A DNA stretch of 33,003 nucleotides from an uncultured Christensenellaceae bacterium (GTDB lineage Bacteria > Bacillota > Clostridia > Christensenellales > Pumilibacteraceae): assembly GCA_910587455.1 (NCBI GenBank), contig CAJULK010000016.1, positions 1-33,003 of the forward strand, read 5' to 3'. A model generated the notes under the pieces. It saw only the letters and a list, made by a program, of their open reading frames with translations. It had not been told where the DNA came from and ran no database searches. Below, piece after piece: positions 13,322 to 22,572 of the stretch. The position numbers and the translations under genes are program-made. Position 1 is the stretch's first letter. Every line of letters begins with the position of its first letter.

Positions 13322-14767
13322 CTACTGTCTGCCGTCAGTTCGGCGTTTAGCCGAATTATCGTCATACAGCGCGGCGACGCCCGCCGCCGCAACGGCTACG
13401 GGCACTGTCTTTTTATTGACTTTTACATCGCAATTTATAAGCGCAAGCATCGTTCCGTAATACAATAAATGCAACGGCGAAGTCATTGCGATATCCAACA
13501 GCGCGTTGCAAAGCATTGCGAGCACCGTAAGGGCAAGGAACACCCGCTCTTTCGTGAGCTTTGCCGAAAAAACAAGCCGAACCGTCCTATACCTATGATA
13601 CAAATACGCTCCGAGCCCGAACACGCCAGTGCAGTACAGATACGTGAGCGGCGTGCAGTGAAAGGAATAGTACCAATCGTTTATAGGCGGCAAATACCAT
13701 ATTCCGAGCCCGAACACGGGGTGCTCCTTAAACGCTTCGAACCCGCTCTTCCACAAATTCGTCCTGCCGCTTCCCGTTCCCGAAAAGAACGACGCGAGCA
13801 TATCCGACAGCCGATGTCTGGCTACAACGACGAGCGCAACCGCAGCGGCGGCGCCTATACCGACGGTTATCCAATACCCGAGCCGCCCGGTCTTTTTTGT
13901 AAAGCACATCGCTATTGCCACGATCAGCGTGCCGGGAATCGCTATCAACAGCGCGGCGCGCGAGAACGTCATGGCGACAGTCAACAGCTCGAGCGCCACG
14001 ACGGGCAAAAACAGAAATCCGTATTTGTAAATATGCACGAGATAGAACGTCATCGGTATGGCGAGCACGACTATCGCCGCTGCGGTATTTGATATGGCAT
14101 AACCGAATTCGATAAGATTCTTGGGATGGTAATCGAGATTAAGCCCGTTTGACACGTATTGCTTGATGACATGCGAGAATATTACGACGGCAACGGCGAT
14201 CATCGTATATGCGAAAAACTCTATCGTCTTTCGTCCTTTGTATTCGCCGCAGTTAAAAAACAAACTGTAAGGCAAAAACATCGAAGCGCCGATAGCAAGC
14301 GCGAGCCCGACTCCTATCCAAGACAGCGACGGCGCGCCGATACCGCCTATCACCGTCAAACCCGTAAGCACGGCAAACGATACGGTAAGATACGAACGTT
14401 TGAACATTATCCGCCACTTTCCGTAATACGCTATATGAAACACAAATGCCGGGATAGCTACAACCGCCGTTACGCAAAGCACCGATAGCGTCATCGGTCT
14501 GAGAAAATATTCTGGACCTACCGTTGCCGGCGACATGCACAGCGCGAACATCAGTAAAAACGGAATCAAAACGAAAGAATTCTTACACACGATAAGCGCA
14601 GGAATAACCAATGCGGCAAGCAACGCTATTGCGAGCGCAGAAAACCCCGTCATATAACTCATGACGCAAACAAACGCGACGCACGCTATATACCAAGGCG
14701 AATTGTAAAATTTATCGAGTTCGACCGCAGTATCGCTATGTAGTATTTTTTCGATCTTATCTTTCAC
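13322..14767 (-). CDS. O-antigen ligase-like (Wzy_C) polytopic membrane protein
   Basis: A 481-residue protein with about ten hydrophobic segments. It carries the Wzy_C hallmark loop, with SGRTNLWKSGFEAFKEHPVF then GLGIWYLPP, that in O-antigen ligases and polymerases lies outside the membrane and holds the reactive Arg/His. In a Gram-positive-type genome such proteins usually polymerise or ligate a surface glycan onto a lipid or protein. No other glycan-assembly gene is adjacent, so the substrate is unknown. The start is GTG at 14767, only 6 nt below a TATAAT -10 element, which leaves no room for a Shine-Dalgarno. No better in-frame start with a ribosome binding site is visible. A poly-Ala/Val helix and a basic tail end the protein. 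Confidence 0.82.
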   Translation of the reverse strand: MKDKIEKILHSDTAVELDKFYNSPWYIACVAFVCVMSYMTGFSALAIALLAALVIPALIVCKNSFVLIPFLLMFALCMSPATVGPEYFLRPMTLSVLCVTAVVAIPAFVFHIAYYGKWRIMFKRSYLTVSFAVLTGLTVIGGIGAPSLSWIGVGLALAIGASMFLPYSLFFNCGEYKGRKTIEFFAYTMIAVAVVIFSHVIKQYVSNGLNLDYHPKNLIEFGYAISNTAAAIVVLAIPMTFYLVHIYKYGFLFLPVVALELLTVAMTFSRAALLIAIPGTLIVAIAMCFTKKTGRLGYWITVGIGAAAAVALVVVARHRLSDMLASFFSGTGSGRTNLWKSGFEAFKEHPVFGLGIWYLPPINDWYYSFHCTPLTYLYCTGVFGLGAYLYHRYRTVRLVFSAKLTKERVFLALTVLAMLCNALLDIAMTSPLHLLYYGTMLALINCDVKVNKKTVPVAVAAAGVAALYDDNSAKRRTDGRQ

Positions 14768-14773
14768 GCAATC

Positions 14774-14802
14774 ATTATAAACTTAATACGAGAATAAGTC
14801 AA
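14774..14802 (-). promoter_or_regulatory. Promoter of the O-antigen ligase-like gene (leaderless type)
   Basis: On the minus strand TTGACT (14802-14797), a 17-nt spacer and TATAAT (14779-14774). The GTG start codon lies 6 nt beyond the -10, so the predicted transcript begins at or next to it. Confidence 0.72.
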
Positions 14803-14812
14803 CAAAATACCC

Positions 14813-15799
14813 TTACTTGCAATATTTTTCGCCGAACGCGGCATATTTGGCAAAATTCATCATGCGCGTGTTGGCTTGCACCGCGTCTTTACTTCGCCAC
14901 GTAAGCGAAAAGCAATGATTGGACAATTTGCTTTTTGCTTTGTACGAGTCATGTTCGACGCCGCAAGCCGCAAGTTTTTCGAGCATAACTTCGGTATGCC
15001 CTTTACAGAACATATCCGCTCCCGAATATATCAAAAACGACTTGGGATACTCTGACGTGACGTAATCCGCCGCCATGCATGCGTCTCGATACACGTACGT
15101 ATCGAGATCGGCTGCGTTTACTCCGGCAAAGCTCACGATCACCGAGCCTATAATATCCAGCGGGCTTTTTGCCGACAAAGCGGTGCCGAGATCGTACACT
15201 CCGCAATTAAGAAGCGCACCGTGCACTTCGAATTCGGGCACGATGCCGAGCGCGGAACGCAACTTATCGCTGCTCGAAAGCGCCGCGAGCATTGCGGCGA
15301 AATACGCGCCCGCGCTGTCGCCGCAAACCAACATTCTGTTTTTATCTATGCGATACTTATCGGCGTTTTCCGCTATATAATTGCCTGCCGCAACAAGATG
15401 TTCGAGCGACTTCGGGAAAACGTATTCGGGCGCAAGCCCGTAATTAACGCAGAACACCGCAAAACCGTTCAGCGCAAACCATTGCGACAGTGCGCGTCTG
15501 TATTTTTTATCGCCCGCCGTAAATCCGCCGCCGTGAATGATCATTACGCTCGGCGATATACGGTCTGTCGGGACGCGGTAATAATCGAGCCTACAAACGT
15601 CGGCATGGGATCGCTCGTAAACTATATCGCGTAGAGTATAAATCCTTTTTCGGTCGTTCTTTTTGACATACGGGCATCTGTTTTGAGCGTTATCGCACAA
15701 AACATCCACCGCACGAAACAACGTCTTTGCTTGATGTATCTTGCGTTTGTTGCGCGCGGTTCTGCGCCTATCTTCCTTCTTAATATATATATCTTTCAT
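14813..15799 (-). CDS. Alpha/beta-hydrolase, acetyl-esterase/HSL type
   Basis: A 328-residue protein. The oxyanion motif HGGGF is at 89-93 and the nucleophile elbow GDSAG at 160-164 (Ser162). The acid is probably the Asp of YSGADMF and the base the His of LSNHCFSL. This is the hormone-sensitive-lipase/acetyl-esterase group, which hydrolyses short-chain esters, including acetyl groups on sugars. There is no signal peptide. The first 50 residues are strongly basic. The ATG at 15799 stands only 7 nt after a consensus -10, so the mRNA may be leaderless. It is followed after 45 nt by the ligase-like gene, which has its own promoter. The substrate is not deducible. Confidence 0.86.
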   Translation of the reverse strand: MKDIYIKKEDRRRTARNKRKIHQAKTLFRAVDVLCDNAQNRCPYVKKNDRKRIYTLRDIVYERSHADVCRLDYYRVPTDRISPSVMIIHGGGFTAGDKKYRRALSQWFALNGFAVFCVNYGLAPEYVFPKSLEHLVAAGNYIAENADKYRIDKNRMLVCGDSAGAYFAAMLAALSSSDKLRSALGIVPEFEVHGALLNCGVYDLGTALSAKSPLDIIGSVIVSFAGVNAADLDTYVYRDACMAADYVTSEYPKSFLIYSGADMFCKGHTEVMLEKLAACGVEHDSYKAKSKLSNHCFSLTWRSKDAVQANTRMMNFAKYAAFGEKYCK

Positions 15800-15806
15800 A
15801 CCGATT

Positions 15807-15835
15807 ATTATATACCGTCATTTATATCTTGTCAA
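15807..15835 (-). promoter_or_regulatory. Promoter of the esterase gene (leaderless type)
   Basis: On the minus strand TTGACA (15835-15830), a 17-nt spacer and TATAAT (15812-15807), a perfect consensus. The ATG begins 7 nt after the -10. Confidence 0.82.
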
Positions 15836-15898
15836 TACCGATAATTATGCAAAACCGTTCTGCTCGGAGATTTTAGTAAATAGAACGATATGCGCGGC

Positions 15899-15934
15899 AA
15901 AAAAGAAAACGTCCGAGCATCACCCGAACGTTTT
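15899..15934 (-). terminator. Terminator of the glycan-import operon
   Basis: On the minus strand AAAACGT(T)CG...CG(G)ACGTTTT, a 9-bp stem with one mismatch, is followed by CTTTTTT. It lies 23 nt after the stop of the last gene in the operon. Confidence 0.82.
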
Positions 15935-15956
15935 ACATATTTGAGCAGTTGCGGAT

Positions 15957-18932
15957 CTACGCCGTTTTCGTAACGAGCAAGTAGTCGAAAGTGAGCCAGT
16001 CCGAATTTTCCGCACGCGACACGTCTACGGTGATCGTCTCGCCTGCTTTGAGTTCGACGGTCAAACCCTCGTCAAGAGCGAAAATATTATGACTACCCGT
16101 TTTGTCATGCTCGCGCAATACAGCCTCTCCGTCGCCTATCTTTACATTGAACTTGATTCCGTCAACGCCGCTGCCGTATGCGACCTGAATCTTATAAGTT
16201 CCGCTTTCCGCCACTTTGAACGTATACTTGACCCCGTCGCCGACTGCATTTATATCGCCGAGCGCATACCCGAGAGAGCAGCCTTCTCCCCAATTCGCAG
16301 GACGTTGCGACGCGTTAGCCCAATGCCAACCGGCACATTCGGCTTCGAGTTTGTACGTGTTTGACGATTTATCGACAGCAGTTGAATCGAAGCCCTTGCC
16401 GCTGCCGTGAACGAGAATGTAGTCTATCTCGGCGTTTCCTCCGTACTGCGGAGTATCTTGGGCGGTGCCGTCCTTTATGAGGTAAATTTCGTTCCAGCCC
16501 TGCGCCAGATCGAGCGATACCGTCGTTTTGGCGGTAGTTATGTTATCCGTGCCGAGCCACCCCGTATTTTGATCGAACGTGGCGTTCTTTTGATAGACGG
16601 AGTTGACGAAGAACTTCATAAACGAACCGGGTGTTGCCGTGGCATAGTATACGTCTATGTTTTTGACGCCCGCTTCGTAAGCGAAGTAGCGGAAATACAG
16701 TCCCTGACCGCAATCGTTTATTCCGCCTACATACGCCCCGCCGTGAAGTTTTTCGTTTATGCGAATATTGCCCGTGCCGTTTATGACGGCGTTTTCCGCT
16801 TCGAGTACAACGTCTCCGTCGATAACGTACACGTTTATTTCCAAAACCGCCGCCTCCGATTTGATTTCGACGTATTTGGCGGTTACGCTTACCGTATATA
16901 TCCCCGCTTCGATGTTAAGCTCATTGATATTTACCGAATTGGTATCGGAGTTTGCCGTCTTTACCGTCGCGTCGCCTTTTTTGATCTCTATGTCATACGA
17001 AGTCGCCGATTCCACCGCGTCGAACGAAAGAACGCGGGTCTGCGGATCGTATGCGAGATTTTTGGGCGCGTCGAGCGTCGGCACCAAAAGGCTCGAATAT
17101 CCGCATCCTTCGGCTGCGCAAGACTTGCTGTTCGTTTCGTTGTCCGTAACAAAGCTGTGCGCTTCGTAGTCGCCGCGTTCATCGTTATGTCCGCACGTAG
17201 CGGGATGCCAATGTCCGCCGCCGTCGAACACCAGCCTCGTTTCATCGAAAGAATGTCCGTTTGGCTCACCGTACTCAAACGTTTCCGTTCCATGCTCGTC
17301 GCACTCGGTGCACGAATAATAATACGCGGCTTTTTCTGTGCATGTTGCCGACGACGCGAGGAACTTATCTTCGGCGACACGTTTTGTGAACGAATGAATG
17401 TGGTCGATCTTTTCCACCGAAAGATAATCGGCTACGTACCAACCGCCGTCGTACATGTAATCTACGGTGATCCATTCGCCTGCGGTAAGCTCCGCGGCAA
17501 GCCCGGACGTATCGAGTTTTATGTCGTTCCAAACGCCCGTAGCGCCCGTTAGCCTGCGCGACTGCGCTTCGCCGCCGTTGACCGAAACTTTTATCGGCGT
17601 GCCGTTGCTCTCGCCGCCGTACGCAAGCCTGAGCGAATAAGCGCCGCTCTCGGCGACCTTGAATCTGAATTTTACGCCGTCGCCCACCGCTTCCATATTG
17701 CCTAGCCCGTAGTTATGCGAAAGACCTCCGTCGCCTGCCCAATTTGAGGGGCGCGTGTTGACGTTGCTCCAATGCCAATCGGCACATTCCGCTTCCAAGC
17801 GGTACGAAGAAACGGATTTATCGAAATCATTGTCGTCGAAGCCTTTGCCGGTGCCGTGGATACGAATGTAGTCTATCTGCGCGTTTCCGCCCCAAGCGGG
17901 AGTATCGCCCGCCGCGCCGTCCTTGACAAGATATATCTCGTTCCAGCCCGCATCGAGTTCGAGCGATACGGTCGCCGTCGCAGACTTTTTACTGTCGCCG
18001 AACCAGCCCGTATTTTGATCGAACGTGACCGTTTCGCGGTATTCTCCTCCGATAAAGAACTTCATGAACGAGCCTGCGTTGGCTGTCGAGTAAACGACGT
18101 CAACTTCGCGTTCGCCCGCTTCGTACGCAAAATAACGGAAATACAATCCCTGACCGCAATCGTCTATACCGAGCGCGTAAGCGCCGCCGTGCGCTATCGG
18201 ATCGCGCGAATAAAGTTTTTCGCTTAGCACTGCGTCTTCCGCTTCGAGTATAACGTCGCCGTCGTATGTAAGGATTTTAGCGGAGGTCGTCGCAGGCACG
18301 CTCTTTAAGCTGCCGAGAGTTGCCGTAACTTTTAACGTATACTCTCCCGCTTCCACCGATTTTTCACGCAAGTCGAACGAGTTTTCCGTAATAACGTATG
18401 TATATTCGAGCTGTTCACCCGCATAAAGCTCGACCGTATAAGATTCGGCGTGAGTTACTTTGTCAAACGTAACGACAAAATCCGCATAAACGAGATTTTC
18501 GGGCGTACCGAGTTTGGAAATAAGTATTACTTCGTACCCGCAGCCCTCAACAGAGCAAACCTTTTTAATTCCGTCCTGAAACGTTTCGAAACTGTGATCT
18601 TCATAATCGCCGCGTTCGGTCGTATGCGCGCATGTCGCGGGGTGCCAATGCCCTTTGCCGTCCGACTCGTAGCGCGACGCGTCGAAGGAATGGACGTTGT
18701 TCATCTTCAAAACGACGTCGTTTATTTGCGCCCGATCCGAATCGAAATTCTTTCCGCAACCGTCGCAATGGTAGTGTCCTGCGACACCATCGGCAGAGCA
18801 AGTCGCGGGAACTTCCTCTATCCAATCGCCGTAATCGTGTGCGTGCGTACTTTCTTGTGCGCATGCCGTAAGTCCAGTAAGCATAAGACACGACGTCAAG
18901 CATGCCGCGACCGTCATTTTTGCTTTCTTCAT
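15957..18932 (-). CDS. Large surface lipoprotein with duplicated CBM and Cys/His modules
   Basis: A 991-residue protein. The signal peptide ends in the lipobox LTGLTAC (Cys about 24). Two homologous halves of about 480 residues follow. Each has a Cys/His module (GHWHPATC, then GDYE-HSF, then CSVEGCGY or CAAEGCGY), an Fn3-like segment (TPENLVY...AESYTVEL...GEYTLKVTA), and two beta-sandwich modules. Of these, one contains VILEAEDAV and DCGQGLYFRYFAYEAG, and the other YRLEAECADWHW. They resemble family 6/35 carbohydrate-binding modules. No catalytic domain is evident, so it should capture a glycan at the cell surface for the ABC importer of the same operon. I chose the second of two ATG codons because its GGAGG spacing (6 nt) is better; the frame upstream of it overlaps the ATPase gene. 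It is the last gene of the operon. Confidence 0.87.
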   Translation of the reverse strand: MKKAKMTVAACLTSCLMLTGLTACAQESTHAHDYGDWIEEVPATCSADGVAGHYHCDGCGKNFDSDRAQINDVVLKMNNVHSFDASRYESDGKGHWHPATCAHTTERGDYEDHSFETFQDGIKKVCSVEGCGYEVILISKLGTPENLVYADFVVTFDKVTHAESYTVELYAGEQLEYTYVITENSFDLREKSVEAGEYTLKVTATLGSLKSVPATTSAKILTYDGDVILEAEDAVLSEKLYSRDPIAHGGAYALGIDDCGQGLYFRYFAYEAGEREVDVVYSTANAGSFMKFFIGGEYRETVTFDQNTGWFGDSKKSATATVSLELDAGWNEIYLVKDGAAGDTPAWGGNAQIDYIRIHGTGKGFDDNDFDKSVSSYRLEAECADWHWSNVNTRPSNWAGDGGLSHNYGLGNMEAVGDGVKFRFKVAESGAYSLRLAYGGESNGTPIKVSVNGGEAQSRRLTGATGVWNDIKLDTSGLAAELTAGEWITVDYMYDGGWYVADYLSVEKIDHIHSFTKRVAEDKFLASSATCTEKAAYYYSCTECDEHGTETFEYGEPNGHSFDETRLVFDGGGHWHPATCGHNDERGDYEAHSFVTDNETNSKSCAAEGCGYSSLLVPTLDAPKNLAYDPQTRVLSFDAVESATSYDIEIKKGDATVKTANSDTNSVNINELNIEAGIYTVSVTAKYVEIKSEAAVLEINVYVIDGDVVLEAENAVINGTGNIRINEKLHGGAYVGGINDCGQGLYFRYFAYEAGVKNIDVYYATATPGSFMKFFVNSVYQKNATFDQNTGWLGTDNITTAKTTVSLDLAQGWNEIYLIKDGTAQDTPQYGGNAEIDYILVHGSGKGFDSTAVDKSSNTYKLEAECAGWHWANASQRPANWGEGCSLGYALGDINAVGDGVKYTFKVAESGTYKIQVAYGSGVDGIKFNVKIGDGEAVLREHDKTGSHNIFALDEGLTVELKAGETITVDVSRAENSDWLTFDYLLVTKTA

Positions 18933-18948
18933 CATTATCCTCCGAATA

Positions 18949-20415
18949 TTAAAATATTGATTTGGTGTTTGTTTTGTCGAACAAGTGTATTTTGTTAAGA
19001 TCGTACACGAACGCAAACCGGCTGCCGTCCTCAATACGCCGCGATACTTTGCATTTGGAAATAAGATCGTTACCGCAAACATTCATATGCACGTGGTACT
19101 CGCTTCCGAGAAGTTCCGATACCGTGACCTCCGCCGTTTTTTCCGCAGACGGTTTGACCGACGACGGCAGTTCGGAGTTTTCATATACATCTTCGGGGCG
19201 TATACCGAATATTACGTCGTGATCGCCGTCCAAACACTTCTTATATTCGGCTATAAGCGAATGAAGCTCGGCGAGCTTATCTTCGGGCGTTTTTATGCGC
19301 ACGGGCGCAGGCTTGTTTTTCTTAAGTTTGGAAAATAACGTCTTGAAAGAAAATTTCTCTTTATGGTGCGTCAACAGCACGTTCATATCAGGTTTTTCGT
19401 ATTCTTTGTCCGCTATGCGTTTTTCGACGTCCGCTATGCAATTTCGGTAAAATTCGTCGTGCGCTTGCTTACGCGTTTTGTCGAGTTTAATTTCGAATCC
19501 GTCCGAAAAAACGAGCTTGCCGTCCGAATACACGCAATCCGACATGTTCATTGCGGGCGCGCCTATAAACGTAGCTACAAACATATTGGCAGGGTGCGCA
19601 TAAACATCTTCAGGCGCGCCGATCTGCTGAATATATCCGTCTTTCATTACGACGATACGGCTCGCCATCGTCATCGCTTCCGTCTGATCGTGCGTGACGT
19701 AAATCGTAGTCGCATTGATCTGTTTGTGAAGTTTTATTATTTCGCTGCGCATCGAAACGCGGAGCTTCGCGTCGAGATTGCTCAGCGGCTCGTCCATGAG
19801 AAATACTTTGGCGTCGCGAACTATCGCACGCCCGAGCGCTACGCGTTGCATCTGCCCGCCCGAAAGTTCCTTGGGCAGTCTGTCGAGATATTGTGTTATC
19901 TGCAGAATTTCGGCGGCGCGCTTTACGCGAACGTCGATATCGGCTTTATCGAATTTTCGCGTTTGCAATCCGAACGCCATGTTCTCGTAAACGGTAAGAT
20001 GCGGATAAAGCGCATAGTTCTGAAATACCATGGCTACGTCGCGCTCTTTCGCCGTTTTTTCGTTGCAATACATTCCGTCGATATAAAGATCGCCCGTCGT
20101 TATGTTTTCCAGCCCCGCAACCATGCGAAGCGTAGTAGACTTTCCGCAACCCGACGGTCCGACGAATACGATAAGCTCGTGCTCCTGTATATCGAGATTG
20201 AAATCGTATACCGCCTGAACATAATTATCATACACTTTGTTGATGTTTCGAAGCGAGATATAAACGCCTTCGGGCGCGACTTTCGGCTCTTTGCGTCTGT
20301 TCTCCTCGTCGATGAGCATTTGATTGTATTGCTCTTTTATCAGTTTGCGCTGATGCTTTACTTCTTCTTCTGCGCGCTTCCGTTCTTCAATCGCACTCGG
20401 ATTTTCGTTCTTCAT
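18949..20415 (-). CDS. UgpC/MsmK-type sugar ABC transporter ATPase with extra segments
   Basis: A 488-residue ATPase. Walker A is GPSGCGKST (86-94), the Q-loop FQNYALYPHLTV (131-142), signature LSGGQMQR (184-191), Walker B VFLMDEPLSNLD (204-215) and the switch His THDQTEAM (242). The C-terminal MOBE/TOBE domain ends near VIFGIRPEDVY. Two features exceed the usual 360-380 residues: a charged, helical N-terminus of about 48 residues, and a Lys/Glu-rich insert (about 313-398) inside the regulatory domain. In this family that domain receives signals such as EIIA or transport state, so the insert may be a regulatory surface (inference). It sits 15 nt after the ADP-ribosylglycohydrolase-like gene and 16 nt before the CBM lipoprotein gene. 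A dedicated ATPase within a sugar operon is uncommon in Bacillota, where one MsmK often serves many importers. Confidence 0.93.
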   Translation of the reverse strand: MKNENPSAIEERKRAEEEVKHQRKLIKEQYNQMLIDEENRRKEPKVAPEGVYISLRNINKVYDNYVQAVYDFNLDIQEHELIVFVGPSGCGKSTTLRMVAGLENITTGDLYIDGMYCNEKTAKERDVAMVFQNYALYPHLTVYENMAFGLQTRKFDKADIDVRVKRAAEILQITQYLDRLPKELSGGQMQRVALGRAIVRDAKVFLMDEPLSNLDAKLRVSMRSEIIKLHKQINATTIYVTHDQTEAMTMASRIVVMKDGYIQQIGAPEDVYAHPANMFVATFIGAPAMNMSDCVYSDGKLVFSDGFEIKLDKTRKQAHDEFYRNCIADVEKRIADKEYEKPDMNVLLTHHKEKFSFKTLFSKLKKNKPAPVRIKTPEDKLAELHSLIAEYKKCLDGDHDVIFGIRPEDVYENSELPSSVKPSAEKTAEVTVSELLGSEYHVHMNVCGNDLISKCKVSRRIEDGSRFAFVYDLNKIHLFDKTNTKSIF

Positions 20416-20430
20416 ACAATTACAGCCTCT

Positions 20431-22572
20431 CTATCTGAACATATACTGCGCACTGCGGTAGACCTTGATCCCGCCGATATGCAGTTTGTATCCGTTGAAA
20501 TTAAGTTGTATAACGTCACTGTCTTTCTCGAATACGTACGGTATCTCGAGATAAGCCTTACCGCTTAACGAGTTTTTGCTCGTGTTCGACGCAATAACGC
20601 TGCCGAACATATTGCCGTTGCGCGTTATGCCGACGGGAATGGAATTTCCGACATAATTGCGATACTCAACGGAAATAACGACCTGCTCGCCCGCTTTTAT
20701 TCCGTCAGGTTTTTTAACGTTTTTCATGAACCTGTCTGATGACAGTTTGAGATTCTGGTCGGACGGAACAGACAGTTCTTCGCGCTCGATCTCCTCGAGC
20801 ATAAAGTCGTCGAAAATCACGGTTTCGCCGCGCGCCGCCGAAGCCGGGAATTTGAATCCGACTTCCATTGTTCCGTGCGTTGCGGTAAATATAAATTCTT
20901 TATTGATGAGCGACGTGACCGAAGCAAACGATATATCGCTCGTTTTTCCGCCGCCGCGCGCAAACATATTCACCTGCGTTTCATTATCCGTTTTTACGTA
21001 AACGGACAGACGGTACGCCTTTCCCGTAGCGAGCCCCGTAAACGTGTGATATGTCTCGCCCTCTTTCGTATTCGTAAACCTGAACGCGCCGTAACCCGTA
21101 TGAGAATTACCGTTTTCGCTTTCCACAAGACATTCGAGCGTCCCGTTCTTTGCCGAAAAACCCGTCGTATCGCGCTTTTCGGCGTCGTAATTATCAAACA
21201 GGAACGAGTGATCTGCTACAAGCGCCGTCGTGGGGATCTTGTAGTTATCCCCGTCCACAGTGCCGCCGTTTTGCAAAAGTATTTTCTCGAAATTCTTTTG
21301 ATACAGCGCGACTATATCGTCTATCTTTTGACGGGCGGGATAATCTTTGCTTTTAATACGCGCCGCGTATGCTTCGCCGTCGTAGAGCGATCCGTCGTCG
21401 TTATAATAAACGCCCTCTCCGTCGTAATATATTTCGCGGTTAAGCGCTTCGTACTCTTCGTTGCCCTGCTTAAAACCGTTCAATATTCCCATGACGCCTA
21501 CGCATATTGCCGCCGTACAATCCCCGTCGTAACCGATAAGCGACGAGATCTTGCATGTCTCCATATACGAATTATTGCCGTACAGCCAACTCAAAACCGC
21601 AAAAGCACCGTTAATATCGGGATCGGTCTGCACATTGTCGAGCCTGTACAACATTCTGCGCTTCCGCTCGATATTTTTTGCCGCCGTTACGTAATCGTTT
21701 TTATTGGCATTGTACTCGTCAAAAGCCATGTCGTACATCTGCCTCGGATACGATCCTTTAGGCAAAGCGTCTTTGGCTTTTTCCATTACCTCGACTATAT
21801 CAGTTTCGAAGTACGCAAGCGAATACATTGCGGCGTAAAACTTCGCCCATACGACCGAATCGAAATAGCCTACGTTGGACGCGAACGTATCGACGAGCGC
21901 CGTTGCGGTGTTGGGCATCCCCGGCGAATTCATGCCGAGCGTTTCGTTTTCGATATACGCTTCCGTGCACCACCCGTATCGATTGCCCGCCTCGATAGTG
22001 CCCGTATACGGCGCGAGCATCTCCGACGAATTTATAAGCATCATCGCGTCGCCGCCGCCACCCCAATCGCCGACGTTATACTTTTTCCACGCTTCTTTTA
22101 TAGCATAACTCGACGCGCCGTATTCGTCCAAAATGAGCTGATTGAAAATATCGATATGATAATCGTCGTCCGACCACACTTCGTTCCTGCCCGTATCCGG
22201 ATTTATGCGCAGTCTGTCGTAACGGTAACCGTCGGGCGGCGTAAAATATTCGAAATTGCCGGCATACGGCCCGTTCAGGAACTCGAACCAATCGTCGGGC
22301 ATTCCGATATACGGATCGGGTCCGCGCCAAACAAATTCGTAACCGCTCAAAAATCCGGCAAACTGTCCCAAAAGTCCGCCGAGCGTCTTGTTAACGTACT
22401 CGGACTTGGATAATGTCTTAACGACTGGCGCGGGATCGAAATCTGTAGACGGCGCGGTCCGTCCGGGATCGTTGCCGCCGAGCCCCGTCGCACCTTCCGA
22501 ACACGCAGCGAGCGCAAAACATGACGCCGCAACAACTGCGAGCGCCGCACTTGCCATACGCTTTTTTCTCAT
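20431..22572 (-). CDS. Secreted ADP-ribosylglycohydrolase-fold lipoprotein
   Basis: A 713-residue protein. A lipobox LAAC (Cys 24) follows the signal peptide, and an Asp/Pro linker follows that. Residues from about 60 match the ADP-ribosylglycohydrolase family: TLGGLLGQFAGFLSGYE; WSDDDYH (133-139) for the usual TDDT metal ligands; and GYDGDCTAA (347-355) for GGDTDT. The two-metal site therefore looks intact. The final 200 residues form a beta-sandwich like a carbohydrate-binding module. The family classically removes ADP-ribose from proteins, but this one is outside the cell in a sugar-import operon, so an N- or O-glycosidic bond in a glycan or nucleoside is a likelier target (inference). The ATG at 22572 shares its A with the TGA of the binding-protein gene; an earlier TTG is less likely. 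Confidence 0.85.
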   Translation of the reverse strand: MRKKRMASAALAVVAASCFALAACSEGATGLGGNDPGRTAPSTDFDPAPVVKTLSKSEYVNKTLGGLLGQFAGFLSGYEFVWRGPDPYIGMPDDWFEFLNGPYAGNFEYFTPPDGYRYDRLRINPDTGRNEVWSDDDYHIDIFNQLILDEYGASSYAIKEAWKKYNVGDWGGGGDAMMLINSSEMLAPYTGTIEAGNRYGWCTEAYIENETLGMNSPGMPNTATALVDTFASNVGYFDSVVWAKFYAAMYSLAYFETDIVEVMEKAKDALPKGSYPRQMYDMAFDEYNANKNDYVTAAKNIERKRRMLYRLDNVQTDPDINGAFAVLSWLYGNNSYMETCKISSLIGYDGDCTAAICVGVMGILNGFKQGNEEYEALNREIYYDGEGVYYNDDGSLYDGEAYAARIKSKDYPARQKIDDIVALYQKNFEKILLQNGGTVDGDNYKIPTTALVADHSFLFDNYDAEKRDTTGFSAKNGTLECLVESENGNSHTGYGAFRFTNTKEGETYHTFTGLATGKAYRLSVYVKTDNETQVNMFARGGGKTSDISFASVTSLINKEFIFTATHGTMEVGFKFPASAARGETVIFDDFMLEEIEREELSVPSDQNLKLSSDRFMKNVKKPDGIKAGEQVVISVEYRNYVGNSIPVGITRNGNMFGSVIASNTSKNSLSGKAYLEIPYVFEKDSDVIQLNFNGYKLHIGGIKVYRSAQYMFR

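Noticed and set aside
16407..17552. A 381-residue open frame on the plus strand opposite the large CBM lipoprotein
   Set aside because: Shadow frame. The apparent repetition only mirrors the duplication of the real gene.
20875..22413. A 512-residue open frame on the plus strand opposite the ADP-ribosylglycohydrolase-like gene
   Set aside because: Arg/His-rich shadow translation typical of the antisense of a GC-biased gene; it has no motifs.
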